DNA of 64,000 nucleotides from Catellatospora paridis. GTDB lineage: Bacteria > Actinomycetota > Actinomycetes > Mycobacteriales > Micromonosporaceae. The notes beneath the pieces were generated by a model. The model was not told the DNA's origin. It searched no databases and saw nothing but the letters and a program-made list of their open reading frames with translations. The position numbers and the translations under genes are program-made. Where the stretch lies: the NCBI RefSeq assembly GCF_009720365.1, contig NZ_ML769316.1:248001-312000 (forward strand). Reading direction: 5' to 3'. This document shows, in pieces, positions 52,618 through 60,135 of this stretch (position 1 is its first letter; every line of letters begins with the position of its first letter).

Positions 52618-52839
52618 ATGCCGGTTTCCGCTGACCTCGCCAAGCTGCTGGACAAGGACTACCAGGACAAGAGCCTTGAGGAGCTCGCCAACGCGCCCGT
52701 CGCCGCGCTCGCCGGTGTGAGCGAGCGTGCCGCCGAGCACCTCAAGGACGCCCTGGGCATCAAGACGATCGGCGAGCTGGGCCGCAGCCCGTACTTCCGC
52801 GCCGCGCGCGCCATCGCCGACCTGGCCGACGCCAAGTAG
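52618..52839 (+). CDS. small helix-hairpin-helix-like protein
   Basis: A 73-residue protein: LLDKDYQDKSLEELANAPVA, ALAGVSERAAEHLKDALGIK, TIGELGRSPYFRAARAIADL. The pattern resembles a helix-hairpin-helix unit (ALAGVSERAAEHLKDALGI) as seen in DUF4332/DNA-binding proteins, so nucleic-acid binding is possible. ATG 52618 has GAAGGAG nine bases upstream and a strong hairpin follows. Confidence 0.75.
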   Translation: MPVSADLAKLLDKDYQDKSLEELANAPVAALAGVSERAAEHLKDALGIKTIGELGRSPYFRAARAIADLADAK

Positions 52840-52847
52840 TTCGATTC

Positions 52848-52877
52848 GCGGGCCGGCTGCCGTAGCAGCCGGCCCGC
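52848..52877 (+). terminator. hairpin after HhH-like gene
   Basis: Perfect 13-bp stem (52848-52860 with 52865-52877, arm GCGGGCCGGCTGC) and 4-base loop CGTA, nine bases after the stop. Confidence 0.8.
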
Positions 52878-53064
52878 TGCGGTCGCTGTAGCCCGGCCGC
52901 GCGGCCCGATCGGCGGGTCTGCGGCGCTCGACACCGTGGTCTGCACGCGGAAGGTGCGGTTCCTGCTGCGGTTGCGGACCATCGACAGGTCCTACCGCTC
53001 CAGCTCGAAGGCACATTCGCCTCCATGTTCCACTGTGCCGCGACGCCTTCACTCCAGAGCGATG

Positions 53065-53649
53065 CTAGGCGCCGCAGGCCGTGTCGAAGTCGGCCTCACT
53101 GGCGCGATGCAGTTCGAAGCGGACCGTTACGGTGTCCGACGTGGTCCTGCCCGTCCTGGTGTCGGTCGAGGTCGTCGAGCGGACCACGCCGTCCGGATCG
53201 ACCCGGATCAGTGCGGTGGAGATGGTGAGGCCGTCGCCGCCGTCCCACTCGCCGTCAAGCTGGCCCAGGTAGAGGCCGGCCGCGTCGCCGGCACGTCTGG
53301 CGTGCAGCGAGTAGCGGGTGCCCCGATAGTTCAGCGTGTCGCCGTAGATCTCGTACGTCGCCACCTGCCCGGCGGCGCAGACCTTGGCGCTGCCGTCGAT
53401 CTCCGGCCCTCCGTCACCGCTGCCGACCTGGTCGGTCAGCCGCAGGACCATCGTGCGGCCGTCGCCGGCACCGTAGGTGACCTCGCCCTGCCAGTAGCCG
53501 ACCAGGCCGGGTCTGCCTGGCATGGCCCACGGACTCAACAGCCAATGCGACCCGTAGATGAGGCCGAACCCGGCCGTGATCACGCCGCAGACCAGAACGA
53601 GACGCCATCCGTTCTTCAGCAGCCGCTGCGAGCGCTGCCCGATAGCCAT
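53065..53649 (-). CDS. membrane-anchored hypothetical protein
   Basis: A 194-residue protein with a short cytoplasmic N-terminus, one membrane helix (LVLVCGVITAGFGLIYGSHW) and an extracellular beta-rich domain (GYWQGEVTYGAGDGRTMVLR, IDGSAKVCAAGQVATYEIYG, GLYLGQLDGEWDGGDGLTIS, TVRFELHRASEADFDTACGA). Two or three Cys may pair. Family not recognised. ATG 53649 has GGAGG nine bases upstream. Monocistronic as far as can be seen. Confidence 0.7.
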   Translation of the reverse strand: MAIGQRSQRLLKNGWRLVLVCGVITAGFGLIYGSHWLLSPWAMPGRPGLVGYWQGEVTYGAGDGRTMVLRLTDQVGSGDGGPEIDGSAKVCAAGQVATYEIYGDTLNYRGTRYSLHARRAGDAAGLYLGQLDGEWDGGDGLTISTALIRVDPDGVVRSTTSTDTRTGRTTSDTVTVRFELHRASEADFDTACGA

Positions 53650-53808
53650 CGCCCCTCCTCCAAGTCGCCTCACGCTATCCGTACGCCGAAAGCGCGATGA
53701 TGAACTTCCGGGCGGGATTGCGAGAAGTGACGGTGCAACTTCCGTGTTGATCTGGTGTGGACCGTTCACCGCCGGCAGCCTGACCAGCCGGATTGGGCGT
53801 TTGACCGC

Positions 53809-54015
53809 TCATCCGAGACGGCCGTAGGTGACGTCGATGTCGTCGTGCGGCCCATGGTGGACGGTTGTCGCGAGCTCTACCGCGGGCAGGTCGACGACCC
53901 CGATCCGGCCGGCCGTGCGCGGCTCGCGGACCGGGCGGAAGACGGTCACGGCGCCGGCGCCGTCGGTGAAGAACTCGTTGGCGTAGTGCCCACCGGGTGG
54001 ACCGGTTCGCTCGCC
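53809..54015 (-). pseudogene. GyrI-like effector-binding domain remnant
   Basis: About 68 codons reading GGHYANEFFTDGAGAVTVFR, VVDLPAVELATTVHHGPHDD and IDVTYGRLG, ended by TGA. This is the GyrI-like/effector-binding domain that forms the C-terminus of many MerR regulators. No start or HTH precedes it. It is a fragment. Confidence 0.55.
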
Positions 54016-54205
54016 CGGTCGGACCGGTTGTCCTGATTCACTCGTTCAGATACAGCCGCCGACAGCCGCCACGCAGTGCAGGCATCGACCGTTGTACGTG
54101 TGTGGCACCCCGGGTGGCCCCTCGCCACCACCACCGACCGGCCCGGACGCCGCGGCTTGCCGACCTGCCGCTGCCGACGCCGCCGAGAAGGAGGCGCACT
54201 CCTCG

Positions 54206-54895
54206 ATGTCGAACACGCTGACCACGCTGACGTTGGTGACGCTGGCCGTAGGAACCGCGCTGATCATCTGTCGGCTCACCGGCTCACGCCTGCGACGGCG
54301 GTTGATGGCCCGACTGTGGCACGCGGTGCACGTCGACGCGCTCACCGGCCTGCCGAACCGGGCCGGTGCACTGGAGGAACTGGGCCGCTGGCATGCAGAC
54401 CACCGGCCGCTGAGCTTGGGCTTCGCCGACCTCGACCAGTTCAAGGCACTCAACGACACCCACGGCCACGAGGTCGGCGACCGGGCGCTGCAGCACATCG
54501 CGCTCGTGCTGCGCACGCACCTGCCGGACACGTTCGCCGCCCGTATCCACGGCGACGAGTTCGTGTTCGCCTGGCACGCACTACTGACCGACGCCCTGGC
54601 CCACGCCTGGCATGTACGGCACCTGATCAGCGCACACCCGCTGCGCCTGCCCGACGGCGAGCTGATCGAACTGCGCATGTCCATCGGCGTCGCCGAGCGC
54701 AGCCTGACCAGCGACCTGCGGCTGCTGATGCATCACGCCGACCTGGCCATGCACGACGCGAAGACCAGCGGCAGCGGCTGCGCCCCCTACAACCCGCAAC
54801 ATCGCGCCACCGCGGTGACACCCCGGCCGGCGTTGCGCGCTCGCGAACGCCGCCACACCCCCGCCCCGGCCCCCGGCAGCTCGCCGAACCTGTAG
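54206..54895 (+). CDS. diguanylate cyclase-like protein, altered GGDEF
   Basis: A 229-residue protein. One N-terminal membrane helix (TLTLVTLAVGTALIICRLTG) is followed by a GGDEF domain: VDALTGLPNRAGALEELGRW, LGFADLDQFKALNDTHGHEV, RIHGDEFVFAW and a C-terminal LMHHADLAMHDAKTSG. The signature reads HGDEF rather than GGDEF, so the first glycine that contacts GTP is His. No RxxD inhibitory site precedes it (HLPDTFAARIHGDEF). It may be an inactive c-di-GMP or GTP sensor. ATG 54206 follows AAGGAGG at about 12 bases. Confidence 0.82.
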   Translation: MSNTLTTLTLVTLAVGTALIICRLTGSRLRRRLMARLWHAVHVDALTGLPNRAGALEELGRWHADHRPLSLGFADLDQFKALNDTHGHEVGDRALQHIALVLRTHLPDTFAARIHGDEFVFAWHALLTDALAHAWHVRHLISAHPLRLPDGELIELRMSIGVAERSLTSDLRLLMHHADLAMHDAKTSGSGCAPYNPQHRATAVTPRPALRARERRHTPAPAPGSSPNL

Positions 54896-54904
54896 GCAGG
54901 GCGG

Positions 54905-54925
54905 ATACCTCTGCCGCAGAGGTAT
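54905..54925 (+). terminator. short hairpin after GGDEF gene
   Basis: Perfect 9-bp stem (ATACCTCTG with CAGAGGTAT) and 3-base loop, ten bases beyond the stop and between convergent genes. Confidence 0.6.
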
Positions 54926-54956
54926 TCTGGTCCACACCGCATCCTCGTAGACGGCA

Positions 54957-55340
54957 TCAGGCGACGCAGAACTCGTTACCCTCGGGATCCTGCATGACAA
55001 CGTGTCCCAGGGCGTCGTCGTACCGCTCCTCGCGGATCACCATCGCGCCGGCGGCCACCAGCTCGGGCACCCTCTGCCGGATCAGTCGTGCGCGCTCAGC
55101 CATGTCCCAAGGACCTGAACCCGCCACCCGGACGTCGATATGCATCCGATTCTTGGCGGACTTGCCCTCGGGCACTTTCAGGAAACCAATGGCCGGTCCC
55201 CTGCCATCCGGGTCGACGATGGACGCGTTGTCGGGCTCGTCGAAACCGGGCTCCCTGACATATCCCAGGGCAAGCGCCCAGAAGGCAGCGAGCCGCTGGG
55301 GATCGTCGGCATCGCACCCCAAAGTCCACAAAGTCGCCAT
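54957..55340 (-). CDS. VOC (glyoxalase-like) family protein
   Basis: A 127-residue VOC-fold protein of the glyoxalase-like domain group: LGCDADDPQRLAAFWALALG, DPDGRGPAIGFLKVPEGKSA, KNRMHIDVRVAG and VVMQDPEGNEFCVA. These are the two beta-alpha-beta-beta-beta units; the His/Glu metal ligands (HID, EGNEFC) are present. Substrate unknown. ATG 55340. Convergent with the GGDEF gene. Confidence 0.85.
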   Translation of the reverse strand: MATLWTLGCDADDPQRLAAFWALALGYVREPGFDEPDNASIVDPDGRGPAIGFLKVPEGKSAKNRMHIDVRVAGSGPWDMAERARLIRQRVPELVAAGAMVIREERYDDALGHVVMQDPEGNEFCVA

Positions 55341-55378
55341 GACGCCAACGTACGCGGGCTAGAACGCGCTGTCAGGGG

Positions 55379-55654
55379 CTATATCCGGACCCGCTGGCAC
55401 TCGTCGGTGACGAACCCGAGCGAGCGGTCACCGACAGTAACTGCCGCCTGCCGCGCGACCGGCATGGCCGGGGCCACCACTCGTTCCCGATCGGAGCCGT
55501 CAGTGATCGGCATGTGGGGCCGGGATCCCAGGTGGAGCCGTAACTCGCCCCCCTCGAAGCCAGCCGAGGTTCGCGCGACACGACGGTCGGCCAGGTCGGC
55601 CGTCTGTGCGTAAACCTGCGGTGTGCCGGCGGGCGGGTCATGGCGCAGGGTCAT
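55379..55654 (-). CDS. 91-aa protein in PadR operon
   Basis: A 91-residue protein of unknown family: MTLRHDPPAGTPQVYAQTAD, FEGGELRLHLGSRPHMPITD, ERVVAPAMPVARQAAVTVGD and LGFVTDECQRVRI. Its ATG overlaps the stop of the HAAS protein (ATGA), so it is the third gene of a PadR-HAAS operon. It is beta-rich with no membrane segment. Confidence 0.6.
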   Translation of the reverse strand: MTLRHDPPAGTPQVYAQTADLADRRVARTSAGFEGGELRLHLGSRPHMPITDGSDRERVVAPAMPVARQAAVTVGDRSLGFVTDECQRVRI

Positions 55655-56613
55655 GCCTGCAGCAGGGGCGGTCGTATCGAAGCTGAGGTGCGGCGCAGGG
55701 TGACGACGAAGTCGATGATGACGAGCGGGACGACCAGCAGCAGGCCGAATTTGGCTGCCTCGTCGGCGGCGTCGGTGGTGAAGATTCGGCCGGTGAGCCA
55801 CCAGGTCAGCAGCGCGAGCCACGCCAGGTCGAGGGCCAGGCTGATGATGCGGGTGCGCCTGTCCCAGCGTCCGGTGAGCAGCACGGCCGCGTGGACGGCG
55901 AAGCCGGCGGCCCACAGCGGCACCGCCCAGACTGCCCTGGCGTGAAGGAACCGGGGATCGATGGCGAATGCGTCCAGCAGCGGCTGTGGCAGGCCGGGGG
56001 CCCAGACGGCGAGCCAGGGCAACGCGATCATGATGGTGGCGCCGGCCGCGCCGAAGGCCAGCCCGGCCACGGTCGCCGGCCGGTTGACGTGGTCACGGTC
56101 CACGGTGCGGCGTGGCGTCCAGGGCTTTGCCTCGCCGTGGCAGCGGCCGAGCGCGGCGCTGATCAGGGTGAGGGTGATCAGGAACCCGGGCCACCAGAAC
56201 GAGCCCAGCCCCCAGCTCAGCCACCAGGTGGTCAGTCGCCCCCACCAGCTGTCGGCGTAGATCCATCCGTCGGCTTGTGCCGGGCTGGTGAAGGCGGCGG
56301 GCAAGGTGATCGCCCACTGCAGGGCCAGGCCGCCCAGCGCGAGCCGGGCGAACCGTGGGGCGTCCGCGGGGCGGATGACGGTGAAGCCGGCCGGCCGGTA
56401 GCGGTCGGCGACCTCTTGCGGACGGCCGAAGGCGGTCAGCAGTTCCAGGGCCATGGCCGCGTCGGCGGGCCGGCCGCTGTCGGCGGCGCGCCCGTCGAGA
56501 TCCTCGTTGAGCAGCGATCTGAGTTCGAAGCCGACATCGTGGCGTTGGCGGCGTGGCAGGCGGCTTATGACGTCGCTGACGTAGGTCTCGATGATGGCCC
56601 TGGGGTTGTCCAT
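55651..56613 (-). CDS. HAAS-domain membrane protein
   Basis: A 320-residue protein. The N-terminus is a HAAS (DUF1700/DUF1129-like) signalling domain: IETYVSDVISRLPRRQRHDV, GFELRSLLNEDLDG, MALELLTAFGRPQEVADRYR. Six or more membrane helices follow (LALGGLALQWAITLPAAF, WLSWGLGSFWWPGFLITLTL, VAGLAFGAAGATIMIALPWL, GLLLVVPLVIIDFVV). HAAS proteins are regularly encoded after PadR regulators. ATG 56613 has GAGGAAGG upstream; ATG 56628 inside padR is an alternative. Confidence 0.85.
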   Translation of the reverse strand: MDNPRAIIETYVSDVISRLPRRQRHDVGFELRSLLNEDLDGRAADSGRPADAAMALELLTAFGRPQEVADRYRPAGFTVIRPADAPRFARLALGGLALQWAITLPAAFTSPAQADGWIYADSWWGRLTTWWLSWGLGSFWWPGFLITLTLISAALGRCHGEAKPWTPRRTVDRDHVNRPATVAGLAFGAAGATIMIALPWLAVWAPGLPQPLLDAFAIDPRFLHARAVWAVPLWAAGFAVHAAVLLTGRWDRRTRIISLALDLAWLALLTWWLTGRIFTTDAADEAAKFGLLLVVPLVIIDFVVTLRRTSASIRPPLLQA

Positions 56614-56614
56614 C

Positions 56615-56959
56615 TCAGCCTTCCTCATGTACTAGGCGGTCCATCACCGAGGTCAGCGACCGCCAGGCCCCGGTCAGTTCGCGGTAGGTCTGGGCGCCGT
56701 GAGCACTCAGCGTGTAGTAGCGGCGCGGCGGGCCGTCGTCGACCTGCCATTCGGAGGCGAGAAGCCCCTGGCTTTCCAGGCGCCGCAGTAGCGGGTAGAG
56801 AGTGCCCTCCTCGATCGGCATGCCGCGCTCGGCGAGTGCCTGGCGTAGCGAGTAGCCGTACTGCTGGGTTCTGAGCTGTGACAGCACCGCGAGGACCAGC
56901 ACGCCTTTGCGCAGGTCCTGCTCCAGCTTCAGCGACTGCCCGACAGGGCTATCTACCAT
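56615..56959 (-). CDS. PadR family transcriptional regulator
   Basis: A 114-residue PadR repressor: LEQDLRKGVLVLAVLSQLRT, QQYGYSLRQALAERGMPIEE, GTLYPLLRRLESQGLLASEW, RRYYTLSAHGAQTYRELTGA. The winged-helix motif is complete. It heads the operon padR-HAAS-91aa. ATG 56959 chosen because it precedes the conserved part; the GTAGTGTAG-type motif 12-25 bases upstream (CTACACTACATAG on the plus strand, 56972-56984) resembles PadR operators, suggesting autoregulation. Confidence 0.9.
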   Translation of the reverse strand: MVDSPVGQSLKLEQDLRKGVLVLAVLSQLRTQQYGYSLRQALAERGMPIEEGTLYPLLRRLESQGLLASEWQVDDGPPRRYYTLSAHGAQTYRELTGAWRSLTSVMDRLVHEEG

Positions 56960-57223
56960 GCGGGCTACACTACATAGCGCCGCACAGTATGGCAATGACG
57001 CAGTGCAGGACCGCGCGCCGACCGCGTGCCGCTGTGGTCTTGCACCCGTTTCACCGGTCAGGGCCTGGAGCGACGTCGGGTACGCAGGCCGGCTCGTTGA
57101 TACGCTGGTGTGGCGAATCTGCACTTTTCAGACATCGACAGAGGCGTTGCAGAGCTGGCCGGCGGCCAGGTGTCGTTAGCGGCCACGGGTTCGCCCACCT
57201 CGATGAGCCATCTGGAGGGAATC

Positions 57224-58096
57224 ATGGTTCCCGTACGCCACCTGACCGCGACCATCGACGGTCAGCAGCTCTTCTACCGCGAGGCCGGCCCGGCCGACGC
57301 ACCGACGCTGGTGCTCCTGCACGGATTCCCGACCAGCTCGCACATGTTCCGCAATCTGATTCCCGCACTCGCGGACCGCTACCACGTCATCGCACCCGAC
57401 CACCTCGGCTACGGCCAGTCCGCACAGCCCTCGGTCACCGAGTTCGACTACACCTTCGACGCCCTCGGCAGCCTCACCGCCGGCCTGCTCGACCACATCG
57501 GCGTCGACACGTTCGCCATATACGTGCACGACTACGGCGCGCCCATCGGCTGGCGCCTGGCGATGCGCACACCCGACAAGGTGACCGCGATCATCACCCA
57601 GAGCGGCAACGCCTACATGGAAGGGTTCGTCGAGCCCTTCTGGAAAGACCTGTTCGCCTACGCCACGAAGCCCAGCGCCGAAACCGAGCCGGGCGCGCGC
57701 AAAGTGCTGACCCTGGACGCCACCCGCTGGCAATACCTCAACGGAGCAGCCGACCCCAGCCTCGTCAGCCCCGACAACTGGCTGCACGACCAGACGCTAC
57801 TCGACCGCCCCGGCAACGACCTGATCCAGCTCAAGCTCTTCCACGACTACCCGACCAACATCGACGGATACCCGAAGCTGCAGGAATACTTCCGCACCAG
57901 CCAAGTGCCCCTGCTGGCCGTCTGGGGCGCGGGCGACGAGATCTTCGGCCCCGACGGAGCCCGCGCGTTCCAGCGCGACCTGCCCCACGCCGACATCCAC
58001 CTGCTCGACGCCGGACACTTCGCACTCGAGACCCACCTCGACGCCATCACCGGCTACATCCGCGGCTTCCTCGGCACGCTGCCGGCCAAGGGCTGA
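57224..58096 (+). CDS. epoxide hydrolase-like alpha/beta hydrolase
   Basis: A 290-residue protein. HGFPTSSHMFRNLIPALADR (oxyanion), VIAPDHLGYGQSAQP, the nucleophile region IYVHDYGAPIGWRLAMRTPD with Asp in place of Ser, and LLDAGHFALETHLDAITGYI with the His. An Asp nucleophile and HDYGAPIG are the marks of epoxide hydrolases and haloalkane dehalogenases. Substrate unknown. ATG 57224 has GGAGGG six bases upstream. Convergent with the PPOX gene, only ten bases apart. Confidence 0.87.
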   Translation: MVPVRHLTATIDGQQLFYREAGPADAPTLVLLHGFPTSSHMFRNLIPALADRYHVIAPDHLGYGQSAQPSVTEFDYTFDALGSLTAGLLDHIGVDTFAIYVHDYGAPIGWRLAMRTPDKVTAIITQSGNAYMEGFVEPFWKDLFAYATKPSAETEPGARKVLTLDATRWQYLNGAADPSLVSPDNWLHDQTLLDRPGNDLIQLKLFHDYPTNIDGYPKLQEYFRTSQVPLLAVWGAGDEIFGPDGARAFQRDLPHADIHLLDAGHFALETHLDAITGYIRGFLGTLPAKG

Positions 58097-58106
58097 GAAC
58101 TCTTCG

Positions 58107-58739
58107 TCAGGCCGCTGCGCCGCCGCGGACCTGGGACCGCAGACGCTCCAGCTCCTCCTGCATCGGCGCCAGGACCTCCCGCAGTTCCTCAGCCGAGTAC
58201 CGAGGAGTGATGTGCTGCTGGCAGTTCCAGTCGAACGCCACCACCGTGACTATCACCGCCCGTTCCACCTTCGCCCGGTAGCCGGCGACCGTCAGGGTTG
58301 GCGCCACCGACGGGTCCTCACGAACGTCGACGACGCTCGCGCGGCCGAACACCTTCAACCGCAGCTGCCGCGGATAGTCCATGAAGAACACGCTCACCCG
58401 ATCGTCACCGGCGATGTTGCCTGCGCTGATGTACTGACGGTTGCCGCGGAAGTCCGCCCAACCGAAGGTGTGCTCGTCGAGGACCTTGACGAACCCCGGC
58501 GGCCCGCCCCGGAACTGCACATAGGGCCAGCCGGTGTCCGACGTGCTCGCCAGGTAGAAACCGTCGCGCAGCCCGATGAACTCCGCCTCGAAATCAGTGA
58601 GCGGATCCCGGGGCTCGGCACCACCGGGCAGCCCCGGTGCATCGGTGCCGAGCCGTTCGACAGCCGCCCGGCTGCCGTAGCGTTCCTGCGCGTCACGAAC
58701 ATGCCGCGTGAACGCGATCGAGGAGTAACTCTCGCTCAT
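58107..58739 (-). CDS. pyridoxamine 5'-phosphate oxidase-like flavoprotein
   Basis: A 210-residue FMN-binding split-barrel protein: DFEAEFIGLRDGFYLASTSD, GWPYVQFRGGPPGFVKVLDE, FADFRGNRQYISAGNIAGDD-type motif (WADFRGNRQYISAGNIAGDD) and VSVFFMDYPRQLRLKVFGRA. This is the PPOX class often annotated as flavin-nucleotide-binding protein; the substrate is not predicted. ATG 58739. A charged coil forms the C-terminus (LREVLAPMQEELERLRSQVR). Confidence 0.87.
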   Translation of the reverse strand: MSESYSSIAFTRHVRDAQERYGSRAAVERLGTDAPGLPGGAEPRDPLTDFEAEFIGLRDGFYLASTSDTGWPYVQFRGGPPGFVKVLDEHTFGWADFRGNRQYISAGNIAGDDRVSVFFMDYPRQLRLKVFGRASVVDVREDPSVAPTLTVAGYRAKVERAVIVTVVAFDWNCQQHITPRYSAEELREVLAPMQEELERLRSQVRGGAAA

Positions 58740-58824
58740 TCCTCACTGTGACATGCGATGGGCGGGCCGCTTGTCCAGATTCAGCCGAGCACCGTGGCCT
58801 GCTCGCCGCACTGCGGGCGTTTGG

Positions 58825-59116
58825 CGTGCGGACGAATACCTCCGCAAGATCCAGCTGGAGAGCATGGCCATCGCGTTCGCGGTGGTCCTCGTGGCACTGC
58901 AGCCGGCTACGCGAACTGCGAGCAGCCCGCCGGTGGAGCCAGGCCGACCTCGCCGACCGGTGCCAGGTCTCCCGACAGGCCATCAACGCCATCGAGACCG
59001 AGCGGTACGACCCCAGCCTGCCCCTGGCGTTCACCATCGCCGACATCTTCGACCTGACCATCGAAGAGATCTTCCTGCCCGACCGGGACACGACGAACGA
59101 CCCGGGACGACCCTGA
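58825..59116 (+). pseudogene. fused remains of a membrane protein and an XRE regulator
   Basis: A typical gene pair has collapsed here. Frame one encodes RADEYLRKIQLESMAIAFAV and VLVALQ, the middle and part of a helix of a small DUF2178-like membrane protein. In a second frame SRLRELRAARRWSQADLADR, QVSRQAINAIETERYDPSLP and LAFTIADIFDLTIEEIFLPD follows, a nearly complete XRE HTH regulator lacking its start codon. A deletion of the rest of the membrane protein, the spacer and the regulator start is the simplest explanation. A fusion protein from GTG 58748 is possible in the HTH frame but its first 50 residues are not protein-like. Confidence 0.6.
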
Positions 59117-59172
59117 GTGGGCGGTGCGACAAATGGGGTCCGTTCGTCGAGGCCGCGCCGTCAAAGCCCTGC

Positions 59173-60054
59173 TCAGAGTCCGCGGTGCAGGGCCATCTGG
59201 AGAAAGCGTCGGGCGACGGGGCTGAGCGGCCGCTCGGCGGCGGCCAGTGCGATCTCGTAGGTCGGCTTGTTCCGCCGTACCGGAAGGAACCGCAGGTCGG
59301 CGGAGTCGTCGGCGAGTGAGTTCGGGACGAAGGCGACCCCGAGCCCGAGCCGGACGAGGTCCAGGATCGTGGACAGGTCGTTCATCTGCACGGTGATCCG
59401 TCGGCGCAGGCCCGCCGCCTTGAACGCGTGGTCCACGGCCCAGCGCATGCCCCAGCCGGGCGGGAAGTCGATGAAGGGCTCCTCGGTGAGTTCGGCCAGG
59501 TCGACGCCGTCCCGGTCGGCCAGGGCATGATCGGGGGTGCAGGCCAGCACCACCTCGTCGGTGGCCAGCACGTGGCGCTGGATCCCGGGCTCCGTATCGG
59601 CGATCACGACGGCCAGTTCCAGCGAGCCGTCGTGCAGCCGCGCGAGGTGGTCGAGGGAACCGCCCGTTCCTGGTGCGGTCAGCACGAGTTCGACCAGCGG
59701 ATGCTCGGCGTGGAAGGCGGCCAGCGCCGCTCGCAGCGGGGCGGGCGTGAGGTCGCCGTACAGGATGCCCAGGCGCAGGCTGCCGCGCAGGCCCTGCTCG
59801 GCCTGGGTGACCACGGTCCGGGCTGATGCGACGGCCGCGAGGATGCGTGCCGCCTCGGGCAGCAGCGCGCGTCCGGACTCGGTCAGCTCGACCCGCTGGG
59901 TGGTCCGGTCCAGCAGCGTCGCGCCGAGGTCGCGTTCCAGGGCGCGGACGGCGGTGGAGACTCCGGACTGCGCCAGGCGCAGCCGCTCGGCGGCCCTCGT
60001 GAAGCTGCGCTCGGTGGCAACGGTCACGAAGACTTCGAGTTTGCGGAGGTCCAT
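59173..60054 (-). CDS. LysR family transcriptional regulator
   Basis: A 293-residue LysR regulator: MDLRKLEVFVTVATERSFTR, AAERLRLAQSGVSTAVRALE, RDLGATLLDRTTQRVELTES (HTH), then a substrate-binding domain (GSLRLGILYGDLTPAPLRAA, FIDFPPGWGMRWAVDHAFKA, LGLGVAFVPNSLADD). ATG 60054 is the start that matches the family; longer in-frame extension upstream is not protein-like. Divergent from an MFS transporter gene, with a clear T-N11-A-type palindrome between them, so it probably controls that transporter and itself. Confidence 0.9.
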   Translation of the reverse strand: MDLRKLEVFVTVATERSFTRAAERLRLAQSGVSTAVRALERDLGATLLDRTTQRVELTESGRALLPEAARILAAVASARTVVTQAEQGLRGSLRLGILYGDLTPAPLRAALAAFHAEHPLVELVLTAPGTGGSLDHLARLHDGSLELAVVIADTEPGIQRHVLATDEVVLACTPDHALADRDGVDLAELTEEPFIDFPPGWGMRWAVDHAFKAAGLRRRITVQMNDLSTILDLVRLGLGVAFVPNSLADDSADLRFLPVRRNKPTYEIALAAAERPLSPVARRFLQMALHRGL

Positions 60055-60061
60055 CCAGGCA

Positions 60062-60087
60062 TTATCGCAAGATCTGATAACGCTATC
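60062..60087. promoter_or_regulatory. LysR-type operator between regulator and MFS gene
   Basis: The inverted repeat TTATC-N9-GATAA (60062-60080) has the T-N11-A form bound by LysR proteins; GATAACGCTATC (60076-60087) adds a second, imperfect dyad. It lies 8 bp from the LysR start. Confidence 0.75.
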
Positions 60088-60135
60088 CAAGTTTGATGTT
60101 GGACACGGATAAAGCGTGCGTACAGACTGCCCGTC

